The position numbers were made by a program, and so were the translations under genes. Positions 42,313 to 53,000 of a DNA stretch of 64,000 bases are shown here, in pieces (within the stretch, counting starts at the first letter, position 1; each line of letters begins with the position of its first letter). The stretch comes from Triatoma infestans (taxonomy: Eukaryota; Arthropoda; Insecta; Hemiptera; Reduviidae), in assembly GCA_011037195.1 (NCBI GenBank), contig JAAEAF010003835.1, positions 36,736-100,735 of the forward strand, given 5' to 3'. The notes beneath the pieces are model-generated. The model saw only the letters and a list, made by a program, of their open reading frames with translations. It had not been told where the DNA came from and ran no database searches.

Positions 42313-43538
42313 TTATTATTAAACCAACAAGTTTTTGCAGTGTGGCCTCTTCTGTCACAGATTTGACAAGTTGGTTGACGCCAAACATTATTTTGAGAAT
42401 TATTCCGGTCAGCAGGGTTGTTAAAATTTGAATTAGTGCGCACAGGAGTAAAATGTTTCTTGTAATTATTATTATTATTTGAATATGTTCGGCGAGTATT
42501 TGAATAAAATTTGCCGAAGTTGATTCTCTTTCGCGGCGGCGATTTATTCTTGCATTCGGCGTTCCAATGGTTGCCTTTACAATGCTTACAAGGCGATGGA
42601 GGTTTAGAAGACGATTGAGAATATGAGGGCTGTTTTGTTTTTACTCTATTTTTTTGGGTGCACTCTGCGTTCCAGTGCATCGATCCGCAGTGTTTGCAAG
42701 GGGAAGGTGGTAAATCTATTTTTTGTTTTACTGGTTTCTCTTTATTTTGATTTTGGAAGGCAAAAATAGAGCCTTGAGGGTCATCCCTATTTAAATCGCG
42801 AAGGGCCGTGGCAAAAGTTTGTGCCTCTTCTAGCGTCTTAGGCAATTTTACTTGTACTTGTGTTTTCAAAGCTGGGGGTAGCGATTTGACGAATGCGTCA
42901 GTTGCTAATTTGTCTACGAGATTTTGTAGTGTAAGAAGTGGGTCCTCTTTAGATTTATATAACAGGGAAGCGCTAATGTGTTTAATTCTATCAGCAAAAG
43001 CCTCAAGATTTTCTGATGGCAATTGCTGGAGATTTGTAATTTGTTGCAGTAGTATTAGGGGGGTTTTTTCTTTTTTAAAACGCTTAATTAGGTTTTCTGT
43101 TGCTATTTGATATGTTAGGGGAGTATGTGTGTTGGCATGCTGGGCTTTAAGGATGTCGAAAAATATTTTAGCAGCGCCCGTAATTTTCAAAATTAGAATC
43201 TCCAGTTTATCAGTTTCCGACCAACCAGAAAGTGCGCTACAATTATTTATTTGGTCAATGAAATTGTTAATATCACAATTATGTGACCCGTCAAAAATTG
43301 GCAAACTGTTGATTAATTGTAAGTTGCGAATATTTAAGGAAGTTGGCTGTTGGTTGCGTTCGTTTAATTTGCTTAATAAATAAGCAATGGCTTGTTCTGC
43401 CGAGTGTTCAGCACCATCAATAGTATAGGTAGTCATTTTTATATTATTTTTTGCTAAACGTCCTTTTAAAGCAATGAGGTTACCGCTAGTAGATAGTTTA
43501 TGCTTTTTTAATAATTGAATTATTTCAGCTCTGTTCAT
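42297..43538 (-). CDS. gag: gypsy-2 Gag with SAP-like N terminus and three zinc knuckles
   Basis: 413 codons from an ATG at 43538. The N-terminal 30 residues (IIQLLKKHKLSTSGNLIALK) resemble a SAP DNA-binding motif. A capsid-like middle follows, with a LQQLPSENLEAFADRIK segment. The C-terminal third is Lys/Asn-rich with three zinc knuckles: CKHCGSMHWNAEC, CKHCKGNHWNAEC (both CX2CX3HX4C) and CQICDRRGHTAKTC (CX2CX4HX4C). Gag forms the particle and binds RNA. It ends two codons after the slippery heptamer. Confidence 0.93.
   Translation of the reverse strand: MNRAEIIQLLKKHKLSTSGNLIALKGRLAKNNIKMTTYTIDGAEHSAEQAIAYLLSKLNERNQQPTSLNIRNLQLINSLPIFDGSHNCDINNFIDQINNCSALSGWSETDKLEILILKITGAAKIFFDILKAQHANTHTPLTYQIATENLIKRFKKEKTPLILLQQITNLQQLPSENLEAFADRIKHISASLLYKSKEDPLLTLQNLVDKLATDAFVKSLPPALKTQVQVKLPKTLEEAQTFATALRDLNRDDPQGSIFAFQNQNKEKPVKQKIDLPPSPCKHCGSMHWNAECTQKNRVKTKQPSYSQSSSKPPSPCKHCKGNHWNAECKNKSPPRKRINFGKFYSNTRRTYSNNNNNYKKHFTPVRTNSNFNNPADRNNSQNNVWRQPTCQICDRRGHTAKTCWFNNNPKND
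42303..42309 (-). promoter_or_regulatory. gypsy-2 gag-pol -1 frameshift site
   Basis: Gag codons read CCA AAA AAC GAT TAG, placing A_AAA_AAC in register for -1 slippage. The pol frame (-1) is open from 42312. It is the same heptamer as in gypsy-1. Confidence 0.85.
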
Positions 43539-43628
43539 AAATTATATGGAGAAGATAAATAAATATTGGATGCACACAGTAAAATATAGCACTAAACAAT
43601 ATTCATGAAATTTACTATTAAAATGAAG

Positions 43629-43719
43629 CTAAAAAAAAAATTTTTTTTTTTGAAAATATAAAAATCTTTTTTTCAATTGAAATTCTGAACGAATTTAAAT
43701 AAAAATAAAGTTGACTTAC
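43629..43719 (-). other. Possible leader intron in gypsy-2
   Basis: In element orientation the leader has a perfect donor AAG|GTAAGT right after the primer-binding site (43714-43722) and a T-rich tract ending in AG (43629-43630) upstream of the gag ATG. The implied intron is 91 nt, normal for insects. It would be removed only from spliced, not genomic, RNA. Confidence 0.4.
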
Positions 43720-43727
43720 CTTTGGTT

Positions 43728-43745
43728 ATCCCACCGCTGCCACCA
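43728..43745 (-). other. gypsy-2 primer-binding site, tRNA-Leu
   Basis: The plus strand reads ATCCCACCGCTGCCACCA, the 3' end expected of a tRNA-Leu of the GGTAGCG-acceptor type (AAG-anticodon type as I recall it). The element strand is its complement, starting TGGTGGCAGCGG two bases inside the LTR. The tRNA-Leu in this window has a different 3' end (ACCTGACA), so it is not the primer. Confidence 0.85.
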
Positions 43746-43747
43746 AA

Positions 43748-43980
43748 TGTGAAGGGATGGTTATTGAAGAAGGCACTGGCAATTTCCACAATAATATAAT
43801 TAATAATTTTTACATAAACTGCCGAATGACTAGCTGATAGAGACAGACAGAGTGATAGTATCGCTAGAGATTACTACTGATTTACTCATGTTAATATGAT
43901 GTAGGGTTGTCTTTTTATACCAATTTTCTTCTTGCCCCCTCCTTATTAAAGTATTTAGGGGGCGCTAGCTGTAGTAGCGG
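43748..43980 (-). repeat. gypsy-2 5' LTR (right copy)
   Basis: The inner end starts TGTGAAGGGATGG on the plus strand. On the minus strand a TATAAAAAG box lies at 43911-43919 and a TCAGTAG initiator-like motif at about 43874-43880. These fit a U3-R-U5 promoter reading into gag. The outer limit is not defined because only 63 bp match the left copy. Confidence 0.6.
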
Positions 43981-45325
43981 GGATGAAGGCGTATGAGCGG
44001 TGGGGAAGTAGATGTATGTTTTTCCAGTATGTTTTTCTGATATGTTTTTCCATTACAGACTCTTCTGACAAATCCATTGATTTCCTTTCTGGAAACTCCT
44101 ATAGAGTGCTTTTTTGGTTTCTCGGAATGATAATTTATAACTACTACTTTCCGCCTTCAGTCTGTCCATGACCTGACAAAATAAAATTTTTCTTAGGGTA
44201 CATAAGGTCTAAGCTGTAAGATTGGTGATATTAAATCACCCAGGAATTATACTTTTGGCATTAATTATATTCATATTTTTATTTGTTTGTATAAAAGTAT
44301 TTCGTAGACTTCATGTTTGCGACCTTTCTAGAATAACGAACAGATTACACCGGCTTTATTTGGGTTCGCCCTACCGCAATAATCCAACTTGGGCCAACTT
44401 TCAAATCTCAATTTACAAACTGTTGATTGCATTTGATACTTTAATTACCTAGAATTTTTATTATTTTTTTATTATTTAATAGTAGTCTTGTAAAACAGTT
44501 TTTCATATTTTGGAAGAAAATAATTTTTTTTAAGTCTCTTGTGACTTCTACTTAAAATTTATAACACAAAACAAAGTTCAATAAAGTTAACAAAGTGGGA
44601 GAAATTTGTTACTGTTGACTGCAATGTTAATCTCTATTTGGAGCTGATTGCCATAGTGTTGGAGAATTCGGACTAATAAAAAATTGTTTCCCGTATATAT
44701 CGGTAATTTCGGTACTTTCGCCAAAGAAATAAATTTTAATTGTAATCGCGTTTGCTGAATTAAAGCCAATGATTAGTTAAATTCTTCTCATAAGTTTCTA
44801 AACCAAATATACAATATTACAATCTGCAATGTAATAGATGAAAATATTTCCTTTCTAATCATCCTCAAAAACTGCGCTAGTGATATCATTTTTTTTATCT
44901 GTGCTACTGACAATATGTAATATCATTTGGTACACCCTAAGGTACACCAGCACTCGACATGAATATTAGTTTAAGCAACAAGCTCTGTTCAAGTCCATTA
45001 AGGGTTTCTTTACAGCCAAATTCGGAAACTGTCTGCAGTTTATAAAAAGACTTAGTAAAAGCCTTCAAGTATCTTTAAATCAGTCTTAAACAAAAACATA
45101 AAAGTCTAGAAATAGTTATTAACATTGACAACCAGTCTATAAATTGTCTTCAAGAAGTGTTAAGAATCTAACAATCTCTTACGAGTCTATACAAATATGA
45201 TAGTTATTTTCGACCAATTACTCACTAGTCATTTTCTTAAAACCCCACTCTTTATATAAAATTTTTCTAACGATGTGTTCGTGCAAATATAAATTGTGAT
45301 CGACAGTTCTAAATATTGAGAATCA
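43981..45325. other. Intergenic DNA, nothing recognised
   Basis: AT-rich, no coding signal and no clear repeats. Confidence 0.5.
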
Positions 45326-45990
45326 TGTAATGACACGGCAAGGTCATGGCAATGTCAAACCTTCACAACACATAACAAAAGAAAGAATAATTTATAATTC
45401 GTGGCCTAGCCGGCCGCTGTCTTCAAGACAAGGCCGCGGCCAAACAAACAAAACCAAGGGTCAATACTTTACATCAAGCAAGCACCGATAAGCTGGCCAC
45501 TCACCTAAATCGCTGGTCACCGAACTAACCAAGGTCGCACAAGGTCGCACACTAGGACAGTTGTCTTGGTGTGAGTGTTGCTAACGCTAATATATAAACT
45601 TCGCCCCATTGGAAGAGGGGATGAGTATACTTCAGTACGTCTTCAAGATCATTATACGAGCAGCAGTTCCGCGTCCCTATACATTTTTTATTTATACTTA
45701 TTTCCTTAGTTGTGCATCTTAGTTTATTTATTTTAATCATTCTAAATTATTAGTTATTTATCTCCTATTTATTTCTAAGTATTCTTGTTAATAGTTACCA
45801 TTACTCACGTTTAATTTATTGTACAAATACCAGTCTATTTTTATAAACTCCGTGTTATAATTCGAGCACTAACTTCCAAAAATCTCTAAACTAACTACCA
45901 CCCTCTTCAAGACATCTACTACATACCTCAGGAATCACAATAAACGATTCCACTACAATCACTTCTTCAACCAACAGATCATTACCATCA
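45326..45990 (+). mobile_element. Probable solo LTR (LTR-X), plus copy
   Basis: Starts about TGTAATGACACGG, with a GC-rich U3, TATATAAACTTCGCCCC (TATA box 45591-45597), a following GAAGAGGGGATGAGTATAC stretch, CGCGTCCCTATAC, and an AATAAA signal near the end (about 45939). U3, TATA region and downstream blocks match the minus-strand copy at about 60905-62040 in the same order, which shows a repeated promoter-bearing unit. Ends are uncertain and no target duplication was found. Confidence 0.55.
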
Positions 45991-46324
45991 CATTTCCTAT
46001 CATTGATGTTTTTTATATACTGAAAATTAAGACTATCTCTGTTTACGTTAATCCAAAAAATTTTAACTTAATTAAAAATAATGATATCGAAAACACTCGC
46101 ACATTTTCTTCTTACTCAAATATATTCAACAATTCTAAGAAGAATTTCGTGTTGTAACCGGGTTAACAATTCGATTAATGATAATAGACAATATTTATTC
46201 AATTAATTTTCTCACGCATTCAACATCTCGCTTCTCAAAAAACAAAATACATCAAGGTAATTGATAATTGAACACGGCGGCATTTAAATTTATACTTTTG
46301 ATTGAACATATTATAATGACCAAA
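45991..46324. other. Intergenic DNA
   Basis: No feature recognised. Confidence 0.5.
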
Positions 46325-47187
46325 AAAATCTGGTGTGAAACACTCACACAACTTTCTCATACTCCAGTTCTCAAAATTATAATTGACAAATTTTATAGTT
46401 TGTGTACGAAATTTAATGAAATTCGTCGAAAACTGAAAAACCTGTCCAGTAAAAACGCACTTCCGGTTCACTAATTTTCTGAAAACTCGGAATTTTGGCC
46501 ATCTATTTATTACTAATTAATTTTGTTTCCATGATAGAATTGTATAATCAACTATGAATGCACTTTAGAGAAAAACATAACCCCACCTCTCCCCTAAAAG
46601 TGCCATTAAATGAATTTTCCTAGAGAAATGTTTGAAATAAAAGTTGTAGATCATTCTATGTTTAGTTTAAATAGGAAGTTTAAAGAAAATCGTCGCAGAC
46701 ATTTTTGAGAAAATTGCGAAAAAGAGAATAAATCATTTAATAAAGTGGTAAAGTAAACGCACTTCCGGTTATCCAATTTTTTTCTAACTCGGAATTTCAA
46801 CAATATATTTAATTCTAGTTAACATTATTTAAATGACAGAATTGTCTAATAAACTGAAATAGCACTTTAGATGGAAACCTAACTCCACCCCTCCCCCAAA
46901 AGTGACCTTCATTGCATTTTCCCGGAGAAATGTTTCAAATAAAAGTTGTAGCTCTCTGTATGTGTGGTTGATATTTCAAGTTTAAAGAAAATCGTCGGAG
47001 CCATTTTTGAGAAAAACGCAAAAAAGTAAGAAAAACAAGTAAAGTGGTACTTTCGGTTGACCGAAATATGTCTGAATACTTCTGTCTGAATTTTGACAGA
47101 TGACCCACTGTCAGATGCCATGATGACACCTAAATGGAATACAAGTTTCAAACTTGCTACGGTTTTTCGTTTTTGAGCTATGCTGTT

Positions 47188-47241
<54 letters not shown>

Positions 47242-47244
47242 CAC

Positions 47245-47620
47245 AACCTCTGGAGTTCTTACAAGGGAATTCCTTCCCTCTGTAAAAAGCCGCCTCCAAA
47301 TGCATAACTTCGTAATAAGCTACGGCGTAACTCAGGTTCTATCAGGACATGGTAAAATGGCAAGTTATCTGCAAAGATTCAATATTAGCCAAACTGCAAC
47401 TTGTAGATGTGATTCTTCCTCTGTTCAGAGTGTGGACCATCTGTTGTGGGAATGTGAATGTCTGCAGTCAGCGAGGCTGTCACTTATGCAGCAGGTGGTG
47501 ACTCAAGGCGAGCATTGGCCCCCGAACAAATATTTATTACTACAGCCAGAATTTTTCTTACATTTTAAAATATTTGTCGGAAAGGTGATACAGTTTTTAT
47601 ATGATCAGCCTACATCCTAA
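47245..47620 (+). pseudogene. R1-type LINE Pol C-terminal end
   Basis: Open for about 125 codons to a TAA at 47620. It has LSGHGKMASYLQRFNISQTA, then TCRCDSSSVQSVDHLLWEC, a C-x-C...H...C motif. The GHG...YL.RF then C.C....D.H.L..C pattern is typical of the C terminus of R1-clade LINEs. The reverse transcriptase is absent (5' truncated). Confidence 0.75.
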
Positions 47621-47887
47621 ATAAAATAAATAAATAAATAAATAGTTATGATAGTAATGAAGAAATAAATAGGAAATAAAAAATAAATAAATAAGTAAAT
47701 AAAAATCAGAAAAAAAAATATATATATATATAAAAAAAGAAGAAAATTAAAAAAAAACAAACAAAAACAATTAAAAAACAAAAATAATAATAAAATTATA
47801 AAAAAAATAATAAGAAAGAAATAATAATAAAATTTATTTATCTGTATTGAATAAATTTTAAATATTGCTATCAATAAATTTTAATAA
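47245..47887 (+). mobile_element. R1-type LINE 3' end inserted in the AC microsatellite
   Basis: Flanked on both sides by AC repeats. It carries the C-terminal coding end of an R1-like LINE and a long A/T-rich tail (about 47622-47880, many AAAT units). R1-clade families such as Mino and Waldo are known to insert into AC-type microsatellites, which fits this location. Confidence 0.7.
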
Positions 47888-48110
47888 CCCACACACACAC
47901 AGACCATTTGCTAAAAACCACTTTTTTGGACTCAGCGGACCTCAAAACGGATATTTCCGGTGAAAACTCGATATCGAAAATTTGACACGATTACAATACT
48001 TCCTCTTACTAGGAATAAGAGAAAGTAAAAATTATAATTAACAATATTTTATCTTGAATTTAATTATGCTTCATTTAAAATGTTCCAATTTTAGTATACG
48101 TACCGGAGAA

Positions 48111-48160
48111 GCGAGCCTTGGTCTTTTATGCATTGTTGCGCCATAGGTTAGGTCATTTAA
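48111..48160 (+). mobile_element. SINE S1 3' fragment
   Basis: GCCTTGGTCTTTTATGCATT then TTGCGCCATAGGTT resembles the 3' end of the S1 SINE at about 12862-12898. Short and diverged. Confidence 0.45.
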
Positions 48161-48291
48161 AATGTAAAATAATTAGGTATATAGTTTGAACACTCTTTCT
48201 ATATAGTTAATAGTTTCTGCTATAATTAACTTATACTTTCTGGCCAGTTACCAGCTGTTCTGTTTTAGTTTATGATACAGGAAGATAGTTA

Positions 48292-48331
<40 letters not shown>

Positions 48332-49454
48332 TATAGACAGAGAGAGACCGAGAGAATGGCAGAGTGGCGGATGGTTACATAACATAATGTTGTTGTGGTG
48401 CAACTCACCATGTTTACGTTTCATTTCTGCAGAATAACATTGGAGTTCTCTGAACCTGTCCCTAGCATTACGTATTTACTGTGGGTTAGTTTCCTAGCAG
48501 CAAGTGTAAAGTAGCGCTTGTATGTACTCAAACCATAAAACTAATATTTACAAAAAATAATTCAAGTTTATAATACCAGGTTAGTTTATATATTTTTGGT
48601 TTTTCAGTTAAACTATCTGTTTAGGTTTTCTTAATTGATTTTTTTGTTAATTGAACTGCTTCGAAAATACTACCTGAGCCATGGGTGCCTATCAGCAAGT
48701 AAGAGAAAGTTAAGTGAGTGTTTCACATGAGATTTTTCTTCTGTAAGCAGGGAGCTAACCTGTCGTATAATCTCTAATCTAGAGGACCACGAACTTTTTT
48801 CGTCACGATCATCGTCCCTTGCTTTCACGATGGCAAACGAACTAATGGCGTCCTTAGAAAGCAGGGAGCATGGATTTATTATATTCTTCGTCTCCCCCTC
48901 TCCCGGAAAAAGTGTTTTTTTTTTTTTTTTAGAAGAGGCGGAGCTGACCCTTCGCAGTCGCACATCATCTTATAGAAGCTTTTTGTTGAGTAGCCTGCAT
49001 CACATTAATAGGTTTTAGATAAGGGAGAAATTAGTGAGGAAAGGTTTTTGAGAAATAAGCTAGAATCAATTCTGAACACTGTACAATAGAATAGAGACTA
49101 ACTGCCAGGACTTTACACTATAAGAGAAATTAGATAGCGAGATATTAAAAATAGAAAATATAGTATTTAATGCTTGTATATTAGACTCTGTTATTTCTCA
49201 ACCACAAAAGAAAATGTAATCTCTTTACCTCCTTCTGCTTGTAATGGCCCCATCGTACAGCAGTTTTATCATTTCTTGGCGAATATGGTTGCAGAATTAA
49301 AGAACAGTATTGGCTATTACCAGTAAGATCCAGGTAATAAGTTACTAATAGTCTGAAAAAATAATTATCTTTCCCGGAGCACGAACGTGTATCAAAAAGG
49401 AACCAGACTGAATGAATAAATTGAACACAAAAATTAAGATCATAAAGTTTTGTT
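48161..49454. other. Intergenic DNA with (GA)n and family N 5' fragment
   Basis: A (GA)n run at about 48296-48325. A reverse family N 5' signature at 48700-48735 (AGTAAGAGAAAGT then GTGAGTGTTTCACATGAGA). No gene seen. Confidence 0.5.
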
Positions 49455-49685
49455 GTGGTTGGTTCCGCAGGGCTGGAAAGCATCAATGATATTTTCCGTA
49501 AAAGCCTGCTTCTTTTTTTCTTTTTTTTGTGATCATCCGTCGGTTTTGGATGTTCGCCTGGCATCAGGAGTGTATTAACTGAATTTGCTCTGTGCAAGTC
49601 TATGTTATCACACTGTTTTGACAAAAACATCCTGATGATGGGCGAACGCCCAAAACTAGTCGATGTCCACAAAAAGAAGCAGGTA
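49455..49685. mobile_element. Hammerhead foldback (copy F), truncated
   Basis: Left end TTGTGGTTGGTTCCGCAGGG; the right arm stops at AAAGAAGCAGG without the usual terminal TATCACGGAAAATGTC. The right motif (49628-49665) has CTGATGA and perfect helix II but AAAAC instead of GAAAC and TAGTC; the left is heavily changed. Inactive. Confidence 0.6.
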
Positions 49686-50000
49686 TGAGAAGGAGAGAAT
49701 TGGGTTTGTAAGATAAATAAACTAGAAATAATGCTGAACATTGGATATTGGAGAAAGTAACACAAGGTGCCAGGACTTTACACGAATGTAGAAATTGGTA
49801 GCGAGAGATTTAGAGTGAGTGAAGTAAAAGGTAGAAATTGGTTGCTGACGCTTGGTAACTGCTGCATAAACTGTCCTAAAGCCAGTCTTGTAAAGCTAAC
49901 AAAGCTGTATATATGCAGAGTCTTCCACTCTAGTCTGGCTTATGTAGCGAGTGAGATTCTCAATTTTGGGTCTCTCTCTTTCTCTCTGCATTAGATTCCT
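49686..50000 (-). repeat. Dispersed repeat shared with 3060-3180
   Basis: The reverse complement of about 49880-50000 matches 3060-3180 through a GA-rich stretch, TTGAGAATCTCACTCGCTAC and GACTAGA. Also, GCCAGGACTTTACAC at 49769 and at 49106 shows a second internal similarity. Class unknown. Confidence 0.45.
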
Positions 50001-53000
50001 CTCTTCGGATCCTATCCGCATTCACCAGGGAGCCCAACTCTACTCTGGTGTACTCCTGTCCGTGACTGCTTGCTTATTCTTCAGGAAAGCCTGCTTATTT
50101 CGCAGCCGTCCACCACATCTGATAGCTGATCCACAATTAGCAGTTGGCGAACCCGCTTCTTCTGCATGCTACTAGAAGCATGCAGGTGCGTCTACGGGGA
50201 AGTGTCACAGAGCAATTAACATTTAAATAATCGCAAAATAATAATAATCATTATAAAAGCGCAGAAGCTAATAATTTTTCAAATAAGGTATTTCTTTTGG
50301 TTTACCGTAGGTTATTCTTGTACTATAAAAACTTTTTTGGGGGCCTTCTATCATCGTCTGTACTCGTGTGATGGGCAAACAGTGAAGTCTTCGGTTTTCA
50401 AGTTCCTGGAGGATGTTTTATTTTTTATATCCCTGGTTCCGAATTTCACCATTTCGCACTATTGCGTAACTGGGAGAGTCTCTACAACTTCTCTTCCAAA
50501 AATCCATCTCCATTGCTCCCAATTTCTTTGCTAATTATGGCTTTTTCGTCCAAATAGCACAACTTAGAGAGAAACGCTCAAGATGAAATAGTGGTTGATC
50601 TTCTTCTTAGTTGGAGATCCACTTTACTTTGCTCCTACAGTAAGGAATTAAAAATACCAATAACTTTATCCCGTGAGTTAATTTCGTTCCCATATCTTTA
50701 TTAGTGGTACCTCTTTCCGGGAGCCAAACGCCAAGTTATTTAATGTGCTATGAGGTAATTCTAGTCTACGATTTTTAATACATCGGAGTTCGCATTAAAC
50801 GACATATATTCTGTTTTCCCTTTGCTAACCATTAATCCATTACAGCATATGCTTCTATTATAAGTTTCCACATAAGTACGAAATTTCTTCTTCATTCGAT
50901 ACGATCACCAGTTTGGTCGACAGCGATATTAATGATTTAGAAAGAAAAGTCACTCAATAAAGCAACTACAATAGACACAGATTTTATTTTCGCGCAGAAA
51001 TATGCTAAAGGATTATTATAAAAAAAATCTTCAAATACAATATTAACGTTCACTTTTTATTAAATAAAAAATAATTATTTTGTTAAAATTTCTGCAATTT
51101 TTATGAAGCAATATAATGAAGTTTTCATTACTACCTTGAATACTAATTAAAACAAATAATAGAACATTAGTCAGGTGGCTGCCTCATATTTCTGCACTTG
51201 CTATATAAACGTCAGCAAGTATAATTAAAATACTGCTCACTTCATTAATTAATTATTTCAATTTGCATTCAGTTATTACAATGAAAAATTTATTATTTAT
51301 TGTTTGTGAATCCAATTTAAATATAATTCATTACAAAAAATTAACAAAAAAAAAAACTTATAAAACCGTGGAAATTACTTAATAGTTGAAAATCAATTAA
51401 TAATTAATCGTTTAAAACCATTAATAGTTTAAATCGCGAATCAATCACATAATTTAGTTTTAAATTTAGAATTAAATTAATTAATTTGTACTTTTCATTT
51501 TTTCCTTTTCAAAACACAGATTTAAGAAATAAATAAATAATGTATTTGCAGCTGGATTTAATGAGTTGATGGATTGGTTGATGGTTGAGATGGGAGTGGT
51601 GAAAAAGCTGAACACTCAGCAAAATCACATTTTAAACGAATTTACTTGGAGGAAAGAAGTGTTTATGGAGGAGAGAGTGCGCAGGCAAAGCTATAGAATT
51701 ATTGAGTTAGCTATTGTGAGTAGCTTGAAAAGTGACTAATTTGAACTCTTGCTTGTTCTAATAGTGGTGAACTAGTGTTGCAAACTTGGTGAATCTTTCA
51801 AGTTTGAAGTCGAAGTAGCGACCGATGTTTACTCTTATAATTGGTAAGTTAAGCCCTTTATATAGTCGGTTTTATTCAATTTCTCTTGTCGTTAGAGACG
51901 GCTTGTATGTGAGAGATTGGCTATTGAAGTTGAAGCGCATTCGTCCTCCCTAGTTAGGTGACGTAGGCTTGGAGTCTCAATGGTTGTGCCTTGATGCATT
52001 TGCTAAGCGAACTATTGAATCCAGGTTTGGTGGCGATTGGTGCCATTATAACAGTTTAAAGGGCCACATAGAGTAAAATGAAGAAGTAGTTGGTCTGTCT
52101 GTTTAACAATTTTGGTAATAGTGGGCCAAATATTTGGGAACACTGTTCTTATATTTTATTTCACTAGCTAAACTATTATTATTTATAGTTAATTTTTAAA
52201 TATTATTTACTTTATTCTATCAAAATACTCTAGAAGTCGATACCAGAAGAAGGGCAGCTCTGGCACGAAAATATGAACAGAGCACTGTAACCGCATTGGA
52301 TAAGAGTTTTGAAAAAATCCATACTCATAATAAGGAAACTTTAATCTAAAGTTTGAAGGATGCGGGTGAATCTTCTTTACTTACTTTCGAAGTTTGCGCC
52401 TGTCAAATTTGCGGTATAAAAAGAAGTTTGTTAACGCTATTCTAGAGGATAAAATCAAATGCAACTAAAGCTAAAAATTTGTTTGTTGGAAAGCTTAGAT
52501 AGCGGGAATGTACAGAAAATATCTAATAATTGATTATCCAATGCATTAAATTCTATTGGAAGTATTATTACATGTTCAAAATACAGCGAAGAGTTATAGC
52601 TTGCTGTGTATGATAAATATGTGCACACTCTCTGGGGCCATGAGTAGTATGCCTGATAAAAAACCCTCCTAATCATTATTTATCCAAGACACGTGGCAAG
52701 GTGATGTCTGGTGTTGAAAAAAAGAAAGAAAAGATATAGTGTTGGAAATTGTTATACGGGTGACGAACAATGGGTGTGCCTTAGGGAAATTAAATTCTAT
52801 CGAACTTACCATATTTTTAATTTCAACTTATTGCAAATAAAGTCAGATATAATTTAACATACCTAACAATAAAGCAATAAAATGTGGAAAAAATAAAACT
52901 TATAATTGAATGTTTTTTATTGCAAAAATTAGACTCAGTTTTCAAAAACAGTCTTACAGTTTAAATAATTGAAGAACATTATCATTCAAGAAATATCAAC

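Larger units (their letters stand above)
37176..43980 (-). mobile_element. Ty3/gypsy LTR retrotransposon (gypsy-2), ends not matching
   Basis: On the minus strand: LTR with promoter (right), tRNA-Leu primer-binding site, leader with a consensus splice donor, gag, pol in the -1 frame, then an unassigned 1.5-kb 3' region and the U5 end of an LTR (left). Gag and pol are uninterrupted. The two LTR copies share only a 63-bp identical U5 end. No env frame is present between pol and the left LTR. The right limit (about 43980) is a guess. Confidence 0.85.
46325..48030 (+). repeat. Family N repeat, full copy, interrupted by a LINE
   Basis: 5' signature ATCTGGTGTGAAACACTCAC with a perfect GTGTGA-AACAC-TCACAC hairpin (46332-46348), two tandem internal units of about 300 bp (about 46450-46755 and 46756-47056), an AC microsatellite (47188-47244, resuming 47888-47901), then the 3' signature with the CTCTTACTAGGAATAAGAG hairpin (about 47994-48012). 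This copy gives the clearest view of family N structure. It has no coding capacity. Confidence 0.7.

Noticed and set aside
49181..49765. 194-codon minus-strand frame as a gene
   Set aside because: It runs through the hammerhead foldback copy F and flanking repeat; no protein motif is present.
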